From: Pilatotrama ljubarskyi
Taxonomy: Eukaryota; Basidiomycota; Agaricomycetes; Polyporales; Polyporaceae
Assembly (NCBI GenBank): GCA_022385805.1
Contig: MU277709.1
Span: 72,640 to 136,639 of the forward strand
Direction: 5' to 3'
DNA length: 64,000 nucleotides
Shown: positions 12,506-24,173 of the stretch, piece after piece
How the letters are laid out: the number at the start of each line of letters is the position of its first letter
How positions within the stretch are numbered: position 1 is the first letter of the stretch
Notes under the pieces: generated by a model
What the model saw: only the letters and a program-made list of their open reading frames with translations
What the model was told of the DNA's origin: nothing
Databases searched by the model: none
Program-made: the position numbers and the translations under genes

Positions 12506-13894
12506 CCACTCACCTCCGCGCGCAGACTCGGGCTGTGCGGCTTTGCTGAGGGGCGCATACCTTGTTGAACCTTTCTTTTTTTCCGAATCTGCCAAGGCCA
12601 AGTTGCTCTCCCCGACGTCGCCCGCGCGCGGTTCCCATGAGCAATCATACAGCCCGCGGTCAATTTCGAAGCCTGTCACGCCTCTCTATTACACTAATTG
12701 CTGAACGATCCGAATTGGCTGTGATGAGGTCTGGCCTCAGCACACAGCGGAATGGTACCGCAACCTGGTGAGCCATATTCTGCACGATGAACGTTCATTC
12801 AGATAAGATGAGTGCGTGTTTCTCACCCCTGTCTTGTAGATGCGCGGCGAATGCGACTATCCAGCCAGGTTTGTGTGATGTTTCCTCAGTGCTGCTTCTC
12901 GCCCTGCTTGGCCGAGTCCATGGCATGACGCGGAATTGTTACGCCGGAATAGCGTGCGCACTGGATGCGCGCCCGGAGTGGATCACTTCCGGCGCCGCAT
13001 CGGTCTGTTCGCCTTACTAGTATCGCAAAACACTCGAGCCTGAGGTGAGCAGGCCATCCGGCCACCGCCCTTGGTGTTCCCATGTTCGCCAGTACCGATG
13101 ACAGATGTCCTACAGACAAACAGACTTCTCTGCGGCATATCGTAAGTACTTCGTTTGGGGCATCAGCTTCTTCATATCTGTGACAAGACCTCTGCGCGAT
13201 ACATGCTTTCCACTCATCCTGATCCCAGATCACGAGGACAGAGAGAGGTGCTTCTTCCGTTCGAGGAGGCATGATGATCTCTGTGGGCGCCCTGATGGCG
13301 GGATTACGTTACAGTGTCCCTGCAGGGACCCGCACGGGCGGCCTGAGCCTGAACCAGAGCCGGATTGACACGACGTGTCGACGCCGCCGACATCATGATG
13401 ATCGCTCCGTCCGAATCGCCGCCGGCTGTGCCTTCAAGCTCTGGCGTAAGCATGCAGGTGAGACGTGGGACAAGGACATCGACGTTGTGTTTGCGCCGTC
13501 ACGGTCGCCTTGCCAGTGCCACTCGCCTACATTGTCCCCTTACTGCTAGCGCAGGATCGGTATTTCCGTACGCGTCGGTGGCGTCGGTGCGATGGCCGGC
13601 GGCGGGCACCGTGCCGTGCGATGCGCGTCAGGCCCCACAAGCACAACCGTTTGTGGCTCTTTAGCCTCAGTGTCCAAGCACCTCGCAAGCCACTCAAGAG
13701 TATGTAAGGAGCGACAGATCATATTACAGACGACTCTAGTGAAGCCGCCGTAGTACACGGAAGACCAGCGTCCGAACGCAGAATAATAATATGGGTAGTA
13801 AAGCCTGCGCCCGGCCTTCCTCCGGGCCCAGAGAGAAAGCATGTATATACTACGCACTCGCCCACTCCAATCGCGAACCGACATCCGGAGCCGC
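12506..13894. other. Intergenic, no gene recognised
   Basis: Holds short frames only. Between about 13250 and 13640 base composition is GC-rich and frames are somewhat longer on the plus strand. They contain a twice-repeated ATGATGATC and no conserved motif, so a decayed or lineage-specific gene cannot be excluded. Confidence 0.4.
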
Positions 13895-15214
13895 CTAGAC
13901 GGAGCTCGTGTCGGCCTTGTAGATCTCGGAGCGCGACCCGTAGATGGTCCGGCCGGTGAGCGTGGGGTCGGACGCCTCGGAGGTGGCCATGGTGCTGAGC
14001 GCGAAGCTGCTGTTCTTGGTGCGCCCGCGCGAGTCGAACTGGATGCTCGTCATGCCGCCAGTACGTCCGCTCGTCGACGGCTTGCTGTTCACCGCGCGGC
14101 CGGTCGCGACGCGCAGGATGATGACTTCGGGGTTGATACACTGCGAGGCGGCCAAAGTGTGAGCGAGCTACTCCTACACAGCAAAGGAAGGAGGGGAGAA
14201 CGTACCATGATCTGCGCGAGCACGGGCAGGAGGAGGTTCTGGACGTTGCTGTTCCTTGCGTAGGTGATGACGAAGATGATCGCGGTGACGGCGTATGGCA
14301 CGGCGGACTCGACGAGCATCGCGGCGATCGACATGTACGTGCGCGCGTGCTCCTTGCCGAGACTCTGGCGCGCGCGGTAGCTCATGTACATGAGGCGGCC
14401 GACGAGGAGCAGCGTGAGCATGACGTTGAGCGAGATCGAGATCGAGAAGTATGGCAGGAGGAACTGGACGGTCGTCGACGCCCACAGGTTCGAGTTCGGG
14501 TAGGAGGACTGGACGATGACCATGATCGACATCGCTAGAAAGAGGAGCGGAGCGCGTCAGACCAAGTCCGGGGAGGAGGCCGTACCGATTCGAGAATGGA
14601 ACTCACCAGTGGACGCGAGGTAGACGATAGCGGGGAAAATACAGATCAATGCCGAGTTCCACACCATGTACGTACGCCATAGCTAGCGGGAGGTCATCAG
14701 TCATCTGAACTGACGACTGGCGCGAAGGGCTGAGACGTACCAGGAGGCCGTCAGCGAGGAAGTTAGAAACGATGTAGGCGACATCTCCCGCAATGTTCAC
14801 GCCGGTGCTGTAGTAGGTGAAGAACCAGGCGTTGGGGCCGCCGGGATAGCCGCGATTGTCGATGAACATGAGCTGGGTCATGCGGGTGTTGCAGGCGAGG
14901 TTGACGGTGCCCATCGCGAAGAGCATGAAAATGTAGACAAGGAGCCACCGGCTGCGACCCCTTCCTTCCCTGCCGGAACCAGCCCCGTAGTAGATGGTGT
15001 AGAAACACTGAGCAAAGACGGCGACGTGGACGCCTGTACGAAGTTGGCCGATCGCCTGTCAGTCTCTAGCGTGCCGCCGGCAAGACGATCGGGGGACGTG
15101 GAACGCACCGTATGCGACACCACCGAGAACGGCGCCGTCGAGGTTGGACTTCTCCAGCCAGAGGTCATCTGGGGTCTCGCCGGGCGGGGGGAAGGAGTTG
15201 GTGGAGTTGGACAT
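13895..15214 (-). CDS. Multi-pass (about seven-TM) membrane protein, basidiomycete family
   Basis: Five exons (15214-15109, 15033-14741, 14682-14607, 14534-14206, 14140-13895) join in frame to give 349 aa. Hydrophobic segments recur through the protein: around VHVAVFAQCFYTIYYG, WLLVYIFMLFAMGTVNLA, the YYSTGVNIAGDVAYIV region, LICIFPAIVYLASTAMSIM, the VQFLLPYFSISISLNV region, LVESAVPYAVTAIIFVI and a short last one before ILRVATGRAV. A hydrophilic Ser/Thr-rich tail of about 65 residues follows, presumably cytoplasmic. This arrangement and the phrase ADGLLLWRTYMVW are typical of a large family of uncharacterised integral membrane proteins expanded in Agaricomycetes (DUF6533/DUF6534-like). No ligand or role is known to me. 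The start is the first ATG before the first hydrophobic segment. Confidence 0.85.
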
Positions 15215-16609
15215 GGCTGTAGTCGGTGGCCTGAGGGTGAGGCGGCGGTCGGAGGAGTAAAGTCGGCGGCTTGGGCGGTGATCTTGCGCTGAGTAGATAT
15301 ACGCAGAAGCCTGATGGGGAGTACTAATATGGCTATACGGCCACTAATCACAGACGACCGAAGCGCGTGTGCTGCTATCGTCGCGGCGTGAATCTGAGGC
15401 GGTGTAGTGTCAGGTCCGTGGGATGATGATCAAGGAAACTGGGCGAGGATCCCCCTCGGCCCAAAGGGAGAGAGGGTGAGGTTCGGAACAGCAGAACATC
15501 TGCCCGACAGTTGGGAGGGACGATAGCACGCTGCGACTGTCGTGTTCATCATATCATGTACAGGGACCGTCAAAAGTCGATGTCGCCGCTAAGCGAGGGA
15601 TCACGGATTGCGAGGAGTCGGAGGGAGATGGGAAAGTGCGGAGAGGGCGGACGGACCGGAGAGGGAGAGCGTGAACTTTGCGCCTCGACGCGGACCAATC
15701 AGCGGGGCCCGTTCTACCGCTCTCGGAGGTGGCTGTGCACGCGAGTCGTCCAGGTGCCCTTAGACGCCCGAGGTGCAAATGCTTCCGCTGTCCAGACTCG
15801 TACCGCCGGCAGCGGCCAGCTCAGCTGCAGTCCCATACAAACGCCGCAAGACAGCAAACCTTGAGCCAATTGTACGTTTTTGCAGGTGCATTTCTGTCCC
15901 CCGAGCTGAGAAATCAATCTCCGTAAAGGGTACTATTCAATCATACCCCCAAGTCGACCATCACTGACATCAGAAGCTCGTGCTCCATATCGTGCCTCGC
16001 CATGCTGCCAGCTGTTAGCAGGTTTTCGCGATGGACATCGTGTCTATCGTCTCATCACGGGAGTTCAGGAGCTTGATGGACACTCAACGAAGCCCTCGTG
16101 GCGTCGCCCTGCAGACGTGGGAGGACTTGCACATGGTATGGACCCAGCTCCTCGGTCTCTGCCGCCCCCGACGAGCCACAAGATTGCCACAAGACCCCAT
16201 TCTCCTTGACGTCTGTGAGACGTGCGGCGCGGCCATCGGGCCTCACGATAGCGCAGCAAACTCCGAATGCAGCGAGTCGGTGCACTGTGCACTGTCTCAA
16301 GTGACAAGACTGCTCTCAACGAGCGGCAAGGTCCGTTGAATCAGAGTGGAATGTTGATGAGCCATCCACGCCCGCGCCCGACTCTTATCGATCATGATCC
16401 AAGGACGACTTCTGGCTTCGCATTGTACGATCGTCCCGCAGTGCTGAGTACTTCTCCGTGCTTCTGAACATCAACTTCGGCGACCCTAGTGCCATTTACT
16501 GTGCTTATAGCCAGGTGACCAGCGTCTGATTCTCGTCGTTCTCTCCGCCACTGACAATCTAGCCCGTGCGCTCTGTGGTCGTGATCTCTATTGCTGCACC
16601 GTCATCGAG
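15215..16609. other. Intergenic between divergent genes
   Basis: Separates the minus-strand membrane protein from the plus-strand prolyl aminopeptidase, so it holds both promoters. A frame of 102 codons at 16031-16339 contains CETCGAAIG but only two Cys in a suitable arrangement and no extension, so it is not called. No repeat or RNA gene was seen. Confidence 0.45.
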
Positions 16610-17696
16610 ATGGAGGGTGAAGTAGCATTCCGCGTCCCAGGCGTCGACCAAGTCGTGAAGACGTACTACAAGGTCTTCGGCGATATCTCTGCCACCTCTG
16701 CCACCCGCCGCCCGCTCGTCGCGCTACATGGCGGGCCAGGCGTCGTGCACAACTACCTCCTCCCGCTCGCGGACCTCGCGAAGAAGCACTCGATCCCCGT
16801 CGTGCTCTACGACCAGCTCGGCAACGGCAAGTCGACGCACCTGCCGAACAAGACGGGCGACACGGCGTTCTGGACAGACGACCTCTTCATTACGCAGCTC
16901 AAGAGCCTGCTCGAGCATCTCGGGATCCAGGACAGTTTCGACCTGTTTGGGCACTCGTGGGGCGGGATGCTCGCGGCGCGCTTCGCGACGACGCACCCCG
17001 CGGGCCTGAAAAGGCTGATCATCGCGAACTCGCCCGCTAGCATGGAGCTGTGGGTCGAAGCGGCGAATAAGCTGCGCTCGGCGCTGCCGCAGGACGTGCA
17101 GGTACGTTGATACCAAATGTCGAACGTCAGTTTCGAGAGATCGCTAATTGAGGGGGATCTCTTGTGAACAGGATACGCTGAACAAGCACGAGGCGGCAGG
17201 GACGACGGACTCGAAGGAGTACCACGACGCCGTGAGCGTCTTCTACGCCCGGCACGTCTGTCGACTGGACCCGATGCCGAGTGACCTCGTGGAGACGTTC
17301 GCAACCATCGAGCAGGACCCGACGGTCTACATGACGATGTACGTCGCTCGCTCCATCACCATCTGCCACTACCCCGTACTCGCTTGCTTTCACGTTCAGG
17401 ATCTGACTCTCCCTTTCCCCCTATGTCTCTGCGGATATAGGAACGGTCCCTCCGAGTTCCACATCACGGGCTCGCTCAAGACGTGGTCCATCCTCGACTC
17501 CATCTCGGAGATCAAGGTGCCGACGCTGCTCCTGAACGGGCGCTACGACGAGGCGCAGGACAGCGTGCTTGCGCCGTACTTCCGCGGGCTGGACAAGGTC
17601 AAGTGGTTTACGTTCGCCGAGTCGAGCCACACGCCGCAGTACGAGGAGCGCGAGCTGTTCATTGAGCGCGTCGGCGACTTCTTGACCGCGGAGTAG
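16610..17696 (+). CDS. Prolyl aminopeptidase-like alpha/beta hydrolase (S33), copy A
   Basis: Three exons (16610-17101, 17172-17338, 17441-17696) give 304 aa, a normal size for the family. The oxyanion-hole motif HGGPG is at residues 40-44 and the nucleophile elbow GHSWGG at 114-119 (Ser116). The acid is probably the Asp in LLLNGRYDEAQD and the base the His in SSHTPQYEE. Family knowledge: these enzymes release N-terminal proline or related residues from peptides or amides. There is no signal peptide, so it should be cytosolic. The second intron is 102 nt, a multiple of three and stop-free, so an unspliced reading would add 34 residues; the splice restores the expected YMTMNGPSEF. A paralogue lies at 23250 and a broken one at 50440-51053. 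Confidence 0.92.
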
Positions 17697-18636
17697 ACTC
17701 GGACTCGTTGGGGGCATTGCAACTTGTAGTTTCCGGCATGCATCTCGGCATGTGGTGTAGGATACATTCCGTTTGGAGAAGCTTTGAAACGTGTCTGTAG
17801 GGTATATGCAGTGAAACTGAGCGTAGTTCGCCGCTTGCTTGCCGGCGCGGCAGTATGGGCGCTAAGATGTACGGTACTGTACGTTCAGCCTACCTACGCG
17901 CGCGCGCGCGGAGGGAATTCATGGGCCTGCCTCCGACCTCCATCGGGGCACACCGATGCATTTCTTCTGCTCTTGAGCTTCGCGTCTGGACCTCGTATTT
18001 ATTGACCAGATTTCTTCCGCCCGCGCTCCAACACCAAGCAAGAAGGCCACGAATGCTTTGGCTTTCTATCCCCCACGCTGCTGCTTCCAGCTCTTGGGAA
18101 CAAGATTCCTGATCAGGCTCACGCCGAATATCTCCCGGATCTCCCTCTGCAGATCCGCACAGGACGAGCGATCTCGTCGTTCCCTTGATCCCAGCGGACT
18201 CCACAGTAGTTTAGGCGGTCGCATTCGGAGCCTCGCTGCGGCCAAGTGATGGGATGATGATGGGTGATTTGGAGTGAGCTCACCCGGGCTTCTTCGTGCC
18301 AACGCTCAGCCAGCCCTCCGGCAGCTTCGTCAGTCCGGCGGACCTCCTGACCTTTCCGCTGATACAGTAAGTGATGAACTGATGATGAGCTAGACCCGGC
18401 AGAATGCCTGGGGACTCAGTACTCAGGAGCGGTCGGAGGGTGGTCCCGACATCGCCGCGCCCGGCCGTGGGCGGCGTGTTATTCTCTCCTCGGACAATGC
18501 CACAGCTTCGATCCAAGGAACGTGTTTGTAGCGCTCCTGCTCAGTCCTGCTGCTCCGATACTGAGATAATGGTCGTCGGCGCTGTTAGACTCGATTCTTG
18601 AGCTACTACAGCCCTCTCCTTCGCAGTCCCCTCGAT
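17697..18636. other. Intergenic, no gene recognised
   Basis: About 0.9 kb between two plus-strand genes. It contains a CG-alternating run near 17899-17910 and short frames only. It presumably holds the 3' UTR of the prolyl aminopeptidase and the promoter of the UstYa-like gene. Confidence 0.45.
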
Positions 18637-19309
18637 ATGTCGCGCCCAGCCTGGCACCTACCCGTGTTTCTCTTCTGCCTGTCTACTCTGTTATTCGTCG
18701 TGTTTCAACGCGCTTTGGGAGGCGGCGGTGACGAAGTATCTCGTCCTCAAAGCCGAAACTACAGTGAGTCAATGCCACATATCGTCCCACCTAGAGCATT
18801 CACTGACTGGAGCCTTTGTAGCGTACATCGGCCATGACTATCCATCCTCGTGGGAGCTTCCCCCTCTAGCCCAGGTGCACCTCTCGCAAGAGAACACCGT
18901 CCAGTACGCGCTCGAGACCGACCTCGGAGTCGCCGAATGGAACGCGACGCTCCCCAGCGGCGGAACCCTCCTCCACCTGGGCCCGCACTTCCGCCCGTTC
19001 ACGCTCTCCATGTTCCACCAGTTGCGCTGCCTCGACATCATCCGGGACATCATCGTCGACTTCTACATGGACACCTCGCCCGACGCGCAGTTCAAGCGGC
19101 CCGACCTCGCGCAGCACTGCATGAACTACCTCCGGCAGACTGTCATGTGCCGCGCGGACCTGCGCCTGGAGCACGTCCGCGCGTCGTCAGGGTCGGGGCT
19201 GACGGTGCCCGACGTGACGCATACGTGCGCGGATTGGACGGCTGTGTACGAGGCGGCGGAGCAGAACTACCAGGAGTACTTGGCGCATGCTTCGGGGCGG
19301 CGGCGGTGA
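18637..19309 (+). CDS. UstYa-like (DUF3328) membrane-anchored protein, copy 1
   Basis: Exons 18637-18763 and 18822-19309 (58-nt intron, phase 1) give 204 aa. One N-terminal transmembrane segment (about residues 8-24) is followed by a lumenal-type domain. Near its start is YIGHDYP, then MFHQLRC at 106-112 and QHCMNYLRQTVMC at 140-152. In the family the first motif is normally HxxHC; here the second His is Arg, while the second motif is intact. Family knowledge: UstYa-type proteins act in fungal peptide natural-product pathways, catalysing oxidative cyclisation of ribosomally made peptides. A second copy lies 2.3 kb away, separated by a But2-like gene. The substrate is unknown. The family call is firm; catalytic competence is uncertain. 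Confidence 0.88.
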
Positions 19310-20032
19310 TGGATAGGGAGGCACGCCAGTTGCCAACAGCAGATTGGATTGCAGGACGGGGGCTCATGTTGGGTATGTACCGAGTATGTTCGAGATGTGA
19401 TGGACGAGACCGAGTGTTGTTGGTTCCTGCAATGATAGAATTTCTCACTTGAGTCGCGCGGATCCCGATAGGAAAAGATCCCACCCCTCCTCGAGAGCAT
19501 GCGGCGCACTGTCAATATCTGGGATAATGCCGCCCCCAAGCTGTCAAGTGCATCTCGGTCGTTTTACCAGGCAGTTTGCTGATCTCGACCGGATGTTGCG
19601 ATGCATCTATCCTACTTTATGAAGGCACACAGTGCAACCCGTGGCCAGTGTTCTGCGCGAGAATCGAAGACGAAGGTACGGAATGACGCAAGGTCCAGCT
19701 ACGGTCGAAGAATCTCGGTCGACTGTTCTCACAGCGGTGCCACCGCTCCGCCGACGCGCTGCACGGATTTCGGCCTGGCTGCGGACTGAATGATAGCTGA
19801 CGGGGTATCCATCCGAAGGGTACCATGTCGGTGCCTCTGCTAGTGGATCGCAGCATGCAGTCCTACCTATCGAATATGGGGATAGAGCGCGCTCGACGTA
19901 TCTCACAGCAGGATGGATAACGACCGCCCTTATCCGAGACGAAACACATACAGGTGTAATACAGCACCAGAGATCAATACCGCCGGAGAGCGGTCAAACG
20001 ATATGTAACAGGTCAAGGGTATCCGAATTCCG
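19310..20032. other. Intergenic between convergent genes
   Basis: Lies between the 3' ends of the UstYa-like gene and the But2-like gene. Only short frames are present and none has a motif. It should hold both terminators. Confidence 0.45.
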
Positions 20033-21123
20033 TCACCAGAAGCGCTCTCCAGCGCGACCAGGGCGTTGTATGAGGTACACGCCTACAGAGGATGAGCATA
20101 GAGCACCAGAAAGCAAAGAAATTGCCCCACCTTTCGTGGGCTTGGCCCTCCGGTCCTGCCAAAAGTCGACGTGACACTTGGCGTCCGGGCCAGCTGTCTT
20201 CGAGCAAGCGAGTTCGATGGCAGTGAACCCTCCAGACGGGCAAGGGAACTCCTGCGACCGGCTCGAGTTGACGTACGAGAACTTGAGGGTCGTCAGCAGG
20301 TCGAGGCGTTTCGGGGCGTGGTACCAGGTGTCGCCAATGTACGGCGAGATCTCGGTCCGCGCGTCGACACGCCAGACGTCGACGAGGGTCGGATCGGCCA
20401 GGGAGACGCTGGGGTCGAACTTCTCGGCCGGCTCTGGGATGTCGGCGACGAGTACGCAACGCTCCATGGCGTAGTCCAGGTTCCTGAACTGCATGAGGGT
20501 AGTCGTCTGCAGTGCATGGGCACGTCAGCTTGTCTGTGGCAAGACGAGGACTGATGGATGAACTGAGCCCACCTTCGGCGAGACGACTATGCGTCGGTTG
20601 TCCAGGAAGATCTGGCCGAGGGACGTATGCTGCTCCCTCGCGTCCTCGTACATGGCCCGCGAAGGGTCGGACACGTTGAGCTGGAACGTCATAGGCGGGA
20701 AGTTGACGATCGGCTTCAGCTCGCTGTTCGACACCTTCGCCAGCACGGTGCTGAGGTGCACGTAGGGGTTTGGCCGGGTCGGGACGAGGGAAGGCGGGAC
20801 GGTCGAACTCGGAGTGCGACCCCATGGCTCGGAGAAAAGAGAAATGGCGAAGAGAATGACTGAGAGCAGGGTCGAGAGGGCTACACCTCCGGTCGCCCAG
20901 AAGATGAGTGAGCTCTTGTGAGCTTCTACAGAGTCATTTCAGCGCACTGTGCGACGCCAGATACGTCGTGTAGGAGATTCGGCTCACCTTGAGGGGTACT
21001 ATACACCGGTACATGACCCTTCCTTGTGTCACCATCTCCGGTAGGAGAGATATATTCGCCCTCATCGGGCTGATCAGACTGCAGAGGAGTGTAGTCGCCT
21101 CGCCGCGTCGTGGACCAAGGCAT
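20033..21123 (-). CDS. But2-like C-terminal domain protein, type II membrane
   Basis: Exons 21123-20988, 20925-20573 and 20506-20033 give 320 aa. A possible last 48-nt intron (20130-20083, GTGGGG...CTGTAG) would shorten it to 304 aa and yield an end reading AKPTKGVYLIQ. The first exon is hydrophilic (residues 1-45). A transmembrane segment follows at about 49-72 (LIFWATGGVALSTLLSVILF). The large outer domain contains PIVNFPPMTFQLN, MYEDAREQ, FRNLDYAMERC and CHVDFWQDRRAKP. These are the recurring landmarks of a basidiomycete protein family often labelled ubiquitin-3-binding But2 C-terminal-like; its role is not established. It sits between two UstYa-like genes, on the same strand as the second. 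The family call rests on remembered motifs. Confidence 0.82.
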
Positions 21124-21578
21124 GTGTGCTACGCTAGAACGTATCTCGACGCCACAAAGGAGGAGGTAGCTTGAATAAGCGCCTGGGGAAACATATGTGG
21201 TCCTTATCTCATCTTCCCGAGTCCTCATTCTTGGCCCGTTTGTTCCGCTCATGGGCCCCGGGCTGCACTTCGCATTTGCATCAGCGCTCACTTCTCACGC
21301 CGAGGCGCCGCGCGCTGTGCGGCACCGATTCACTCCATTGCCTGAGCGCACCGAAGCCCGGCTGAGATTCCCCTCCGTAAGACCGAGCCATACTGATACA
21401 CGCTACATGGCGGAATCGCTAAACTATTAGGCACTCTCCACCCCTCTGTCACAAGGCCCTCATGAGCAGTAAGAGCCCTACTACAGATGTACGTGTTCTG
21501 GTTCGGCGACGGCTGAGAGCACAAGGAGGTGGATGTCAGCACGAATGCTTCAGGATGGCGGATATTCCACGTGCAGTA
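21124..21578. other. Short intergenic gap
   Basis: About 455 bp between the But2-like start and the end of the UstYa-like copy 2, both on the minus strand. No motif-bearing frame was seen. It must carry the But2-like promoter. Confidence 0.45.
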
Positions 21579-22268
21579 CTACTCACGTCGACCAGTGCGC
21601 TCCATCCACGAGTAGAAGTTGGCGTCCATGAACTCGTAGATCGGGCCCCAATCCTTGCACGTATGCGTCCCGCCTATCCTCTCCACCTCAAAGTCCCTCT
21701 CCTCGAAGTTGCCCGGCTCCAGGGTGAGGTCAGGGGAGCACAGGATGTTCTGCCGGATGTAGTTCAGGCAATGCTGCAAGTGCGGCGGCGTTGCTCCTGT
21801 CGTCTTCGAGAACGCGCGGTTGATGGTGCGCAAGCAATGCATCTCGTGGAACATTGACACCGCGAACACGCGATCGGTCGGCCCCAGGCGGACGTATCCA
21901 CCCCCAGTCGTAGTTGTCGAAGCCCATGCGTCTTCAGACTGGTTTCCGAGCGGAGCGTAGTGCACTGTCTCTTCCATCACGACTTGGACGGTCCCGACCG
22001 GACTCGGGAGAGGGAGAAGCTCAGGAAAGTCATGGGCATAGTAGGCTGCATTGGCACCAGTCAGCGAAGCCATTATAGGAATCTGGACGAAGAGTTGCAT
22101 ACAGTACTCTCGCTCCTGTGCGGGCTTGAACGCCTGGTGCGTATGCCAGGCGATATAGCACAAGTTTGCGAGCGCGGCGACGAGTAGGATGAAGGACTGC
22201 ACAGCGATAGAGGGCATAGCGACTGATGTCGCGAGTGGGATGGTGCTCGGTGCGGTGTAAACGCTCAC
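21579..22268 (-). CDS. UstYa-like (DUF3328) membrane-anchored protein, copy 2
   Basis: Exons 22268-22103 and 22045-21579 give 210 aa. The 57-nt intron is a stop-free multiple of three; removing it creates REYSYYAHDFPE, which lines up with the YTYIGHDYP region of copy 1 and so supports splicing. One transmembrane segment (about residues 24-40) precedes the domain. The motifs are complete: MFHEMHC fits HxxHC, and QHCLNYIRQNILC follows about 24 residues later. A downstream ATG at 22217 is a good alternative start. The domain ends with THTCKDW, matched by THTCADW in copy 1. Expected in the secretory pathway, acting on a peptide substrate by analogy with other UstYa proteins. Unlike copy 1 it keeps both metal-type motifs. 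Confidence 0.9.
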   Translation of the reverse strand: MSVYTAPSTIPLATSVAMPSIAVQSFILLVAALANLCYIAWHTHQAFKPAQEREYCMQLFVQIPIMASLTGANAAYYAHDFPELLPLPSPVGTVQVVMEETVHYAPLGNQSEDAWASTTTTGGGYVRLGPTDRVFAVSMFHEMHCLRTINRAFSKTTGATPPHLQHCLNYIRQNILCSPDLTLEPGNFEERDFEVERIGGTHTCKDWGPIYEFMDANFYSWMERTGRRE

Positions 22269-23249
22269 TTAGAGGGTCATGCTTCCTGGTACCGGTGGGC
22301 CGCAGCGCGTCCGGGTTGATGTGGACTCGGCGCTGCAGTGACTTGCGGATTCACGGCACCGTGGGTACAATAGCCGGGGTGGCCTTATCTCGATGTGCAT
22401 TCTCCCGTTCCATCATGATGAGATGGGCACGTTCCCTGGGCCGCCGCGCGCACTCCTTGCAAAGGAGAACGCCATGCCCCCTGCACCGGTTCCAGGACTT
22501 TCCGGACTTCTATCTGTAGTGATGAGCAAACTGAGTACTGCATATACCTCGCTGAGATGAGGGCGCACAACAGTGATCCTCCGACGTTTGCCACTCAAAC
22601 TTCTCCGCCAATGCTTTTCGTGAGGACTCATGATCAATCAGAAGGGGCAGCACTGGAGCAAATCACGCCTAGCTTACATCTGGAAGACTCGGGTCCCTGG
22701 AGCCTGGAGGCTTGCTTAAGGCCTGCGCAAAAAAGAGGTTCCGAGTCGAGCGTTCCAGTGGAGCAGCTCTCCGAGACTTCGCAGGCGGCTGCGGTTCGCG
22801 GATTTATTCCTGAGTCGGAGAGTCCGGGGAAGACCCGCTTCTCCAGCGACCACGCTGCCCTTGCGCGCTTCCGGACTTACACTCGATAGCGTGATTGATG
22901 GGAGAACCACGGTTCTACTCACCGCGTTGATTATCCTTGGAGGTCTCGGAATGTCTGTCTTATCCAACAGAATCACGAAGGGCAGCGGAAGCAGCTCGTT
23001 GACGGGCGCGCGTGCGGCCAGAGCGAGCTTGCACTGATGATATCCAAAGAAGTTCGTCAGAAGAGGCAGCGCCCTTGTTCTCCGTACTACCTGGAGATCC
23101 CCGCACTGAGGTCGTCGTAAGAAGTAGCGAGCGTGGAACAGGCGTCCCGCCGTCTAGTAGCCGCGATGTACCTCTCCCTCTTGCCTCTTGCCCGCGCTGC
23201 CCTCGCCGTCCAGAAACTCGTGCTCACATACGCTTCACCGTCACACATC
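22269..23249. other. Intergenic between divergent genes
   Basis: Promoters of UstYa-like copy 2 (minus) and prolyl aminopeptidase copy B (plus). An in-frame ATG at 23166 would add 28 mostly hydrophobic residues to copy B, so the right end may be coding. Nothing else was recognised. Confidence 0.45.
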
Positions 23250-24173
23250 ATGAAGGAGGGACTCGCCCCGTTCGCGTACGAGGGAGAGACGCACGAGACC
23301 TACTACAGAGTCTTCGGCGAGCTCGAGGGCCGCACACGGCCACCCGTCGTCATCCTCCACGGCGGCCCCGGACTCACACACGACTACACTCTCCCCCATG
23401 CGGACCTCGCCAACCAGTCGTTCCCCGTCGTTTTCTACGACCAGCTCGGCAGTGGGCGGTCGACTCACCTCCGGGAGAAGCCGCTCTCGTTCTGGAGCAT
23501 CGATCTCTTCCTCGATGAGTTGGACAACCTGGTCGAGCACCTTGGCATCCAAGACGAGTTCCATATTGTCGGCCAGTCCTGGGGCGGGATGATGGCATCC
23601 GAGTACGTCGTGCGCAGACATCCCAGAGGGCTGCGCCGCCTTGTGATCGAAGGCTCTCCGGCGGATATGGTATCGTGGGGTCGCTCGTTCAAGGCATTGT
23701 TAGAGAAGTTCCCCCAGTGGGTGAAGGACGCGTTGGCCAAGGGCCCCTCCGACCGCGAACCGTATTGGAATGCGACGCTGGAGTTCTACAAGGTCCACGG
23801 CTGCCGCTTGCAGCCATTCCCTGAAGACTTCATACGCACCTTGGAGTTCAAGTATGGCGAGAACGGCGACCGCACCGTGGATGGGTCTCAGTGAGTCGCT
23901 CACAAATGTCTGCTACGGAGAATGGACGCGAGAACTGATAAAACTTACAGCATACTCAAGGGATGGACGATTGTGGATCGCCTTCACGACGTCGATGTTC
24001 CGACTCTGGTCGTCAATGGTGCCTACGACATTGCCGATGACGAGGTTGTCAAGCCTTACGTTGAGAACATCCCCAACAGCAAGTGGGTCAAGTTCGACAA
24101 TTCCAGCCACACGCCATTCTGGGAGGAGAGGGAGAAGTACATGCAGGTCGTCGGAGAGTTTCTGGCTGAGTAG
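23250..24173 (+). CDS. Prolyl aminopeptidase-like alpha/beta hydrolase (S33), copy B
   Basis: Exons 23250-23890 and 23951-24173 (60-nt intron) give 287 aa. The start at 23250 (MKEGLAPFAYEGE) aligns with the start of copy A; the upstream in-frame ATG at 23166 would give a hydrophobic N-terminus and about 315 aa. HGGPG and the nucleophile elbow GQSWGG are present, with the His in SSHTPFWEERE and an Asp in VVNGAYDIADD. It lacks the second intron found in copy A. The two copies bracket the UstYa/But2 group at nearly equal distance. Expected to be cytosolic if the shorter start is used, or membrane-associated or secreted if the longer one is. Confidence 0.92.

Noticed and set aside
16031..16339. 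Frame with CETCGAAIG as a zinc-binding protein
   Set aside because: Only one CxxC pair with no partner at a normal distance, and no neighbouring exon extends it.
20033..20825. A 270-codon open frame on the minus strand
   Set aside because: It is a shadow of the But2-like gene in another frame. The true frame, after splicing, shows the family motifs; this one is Arg/Pro-rich with none.
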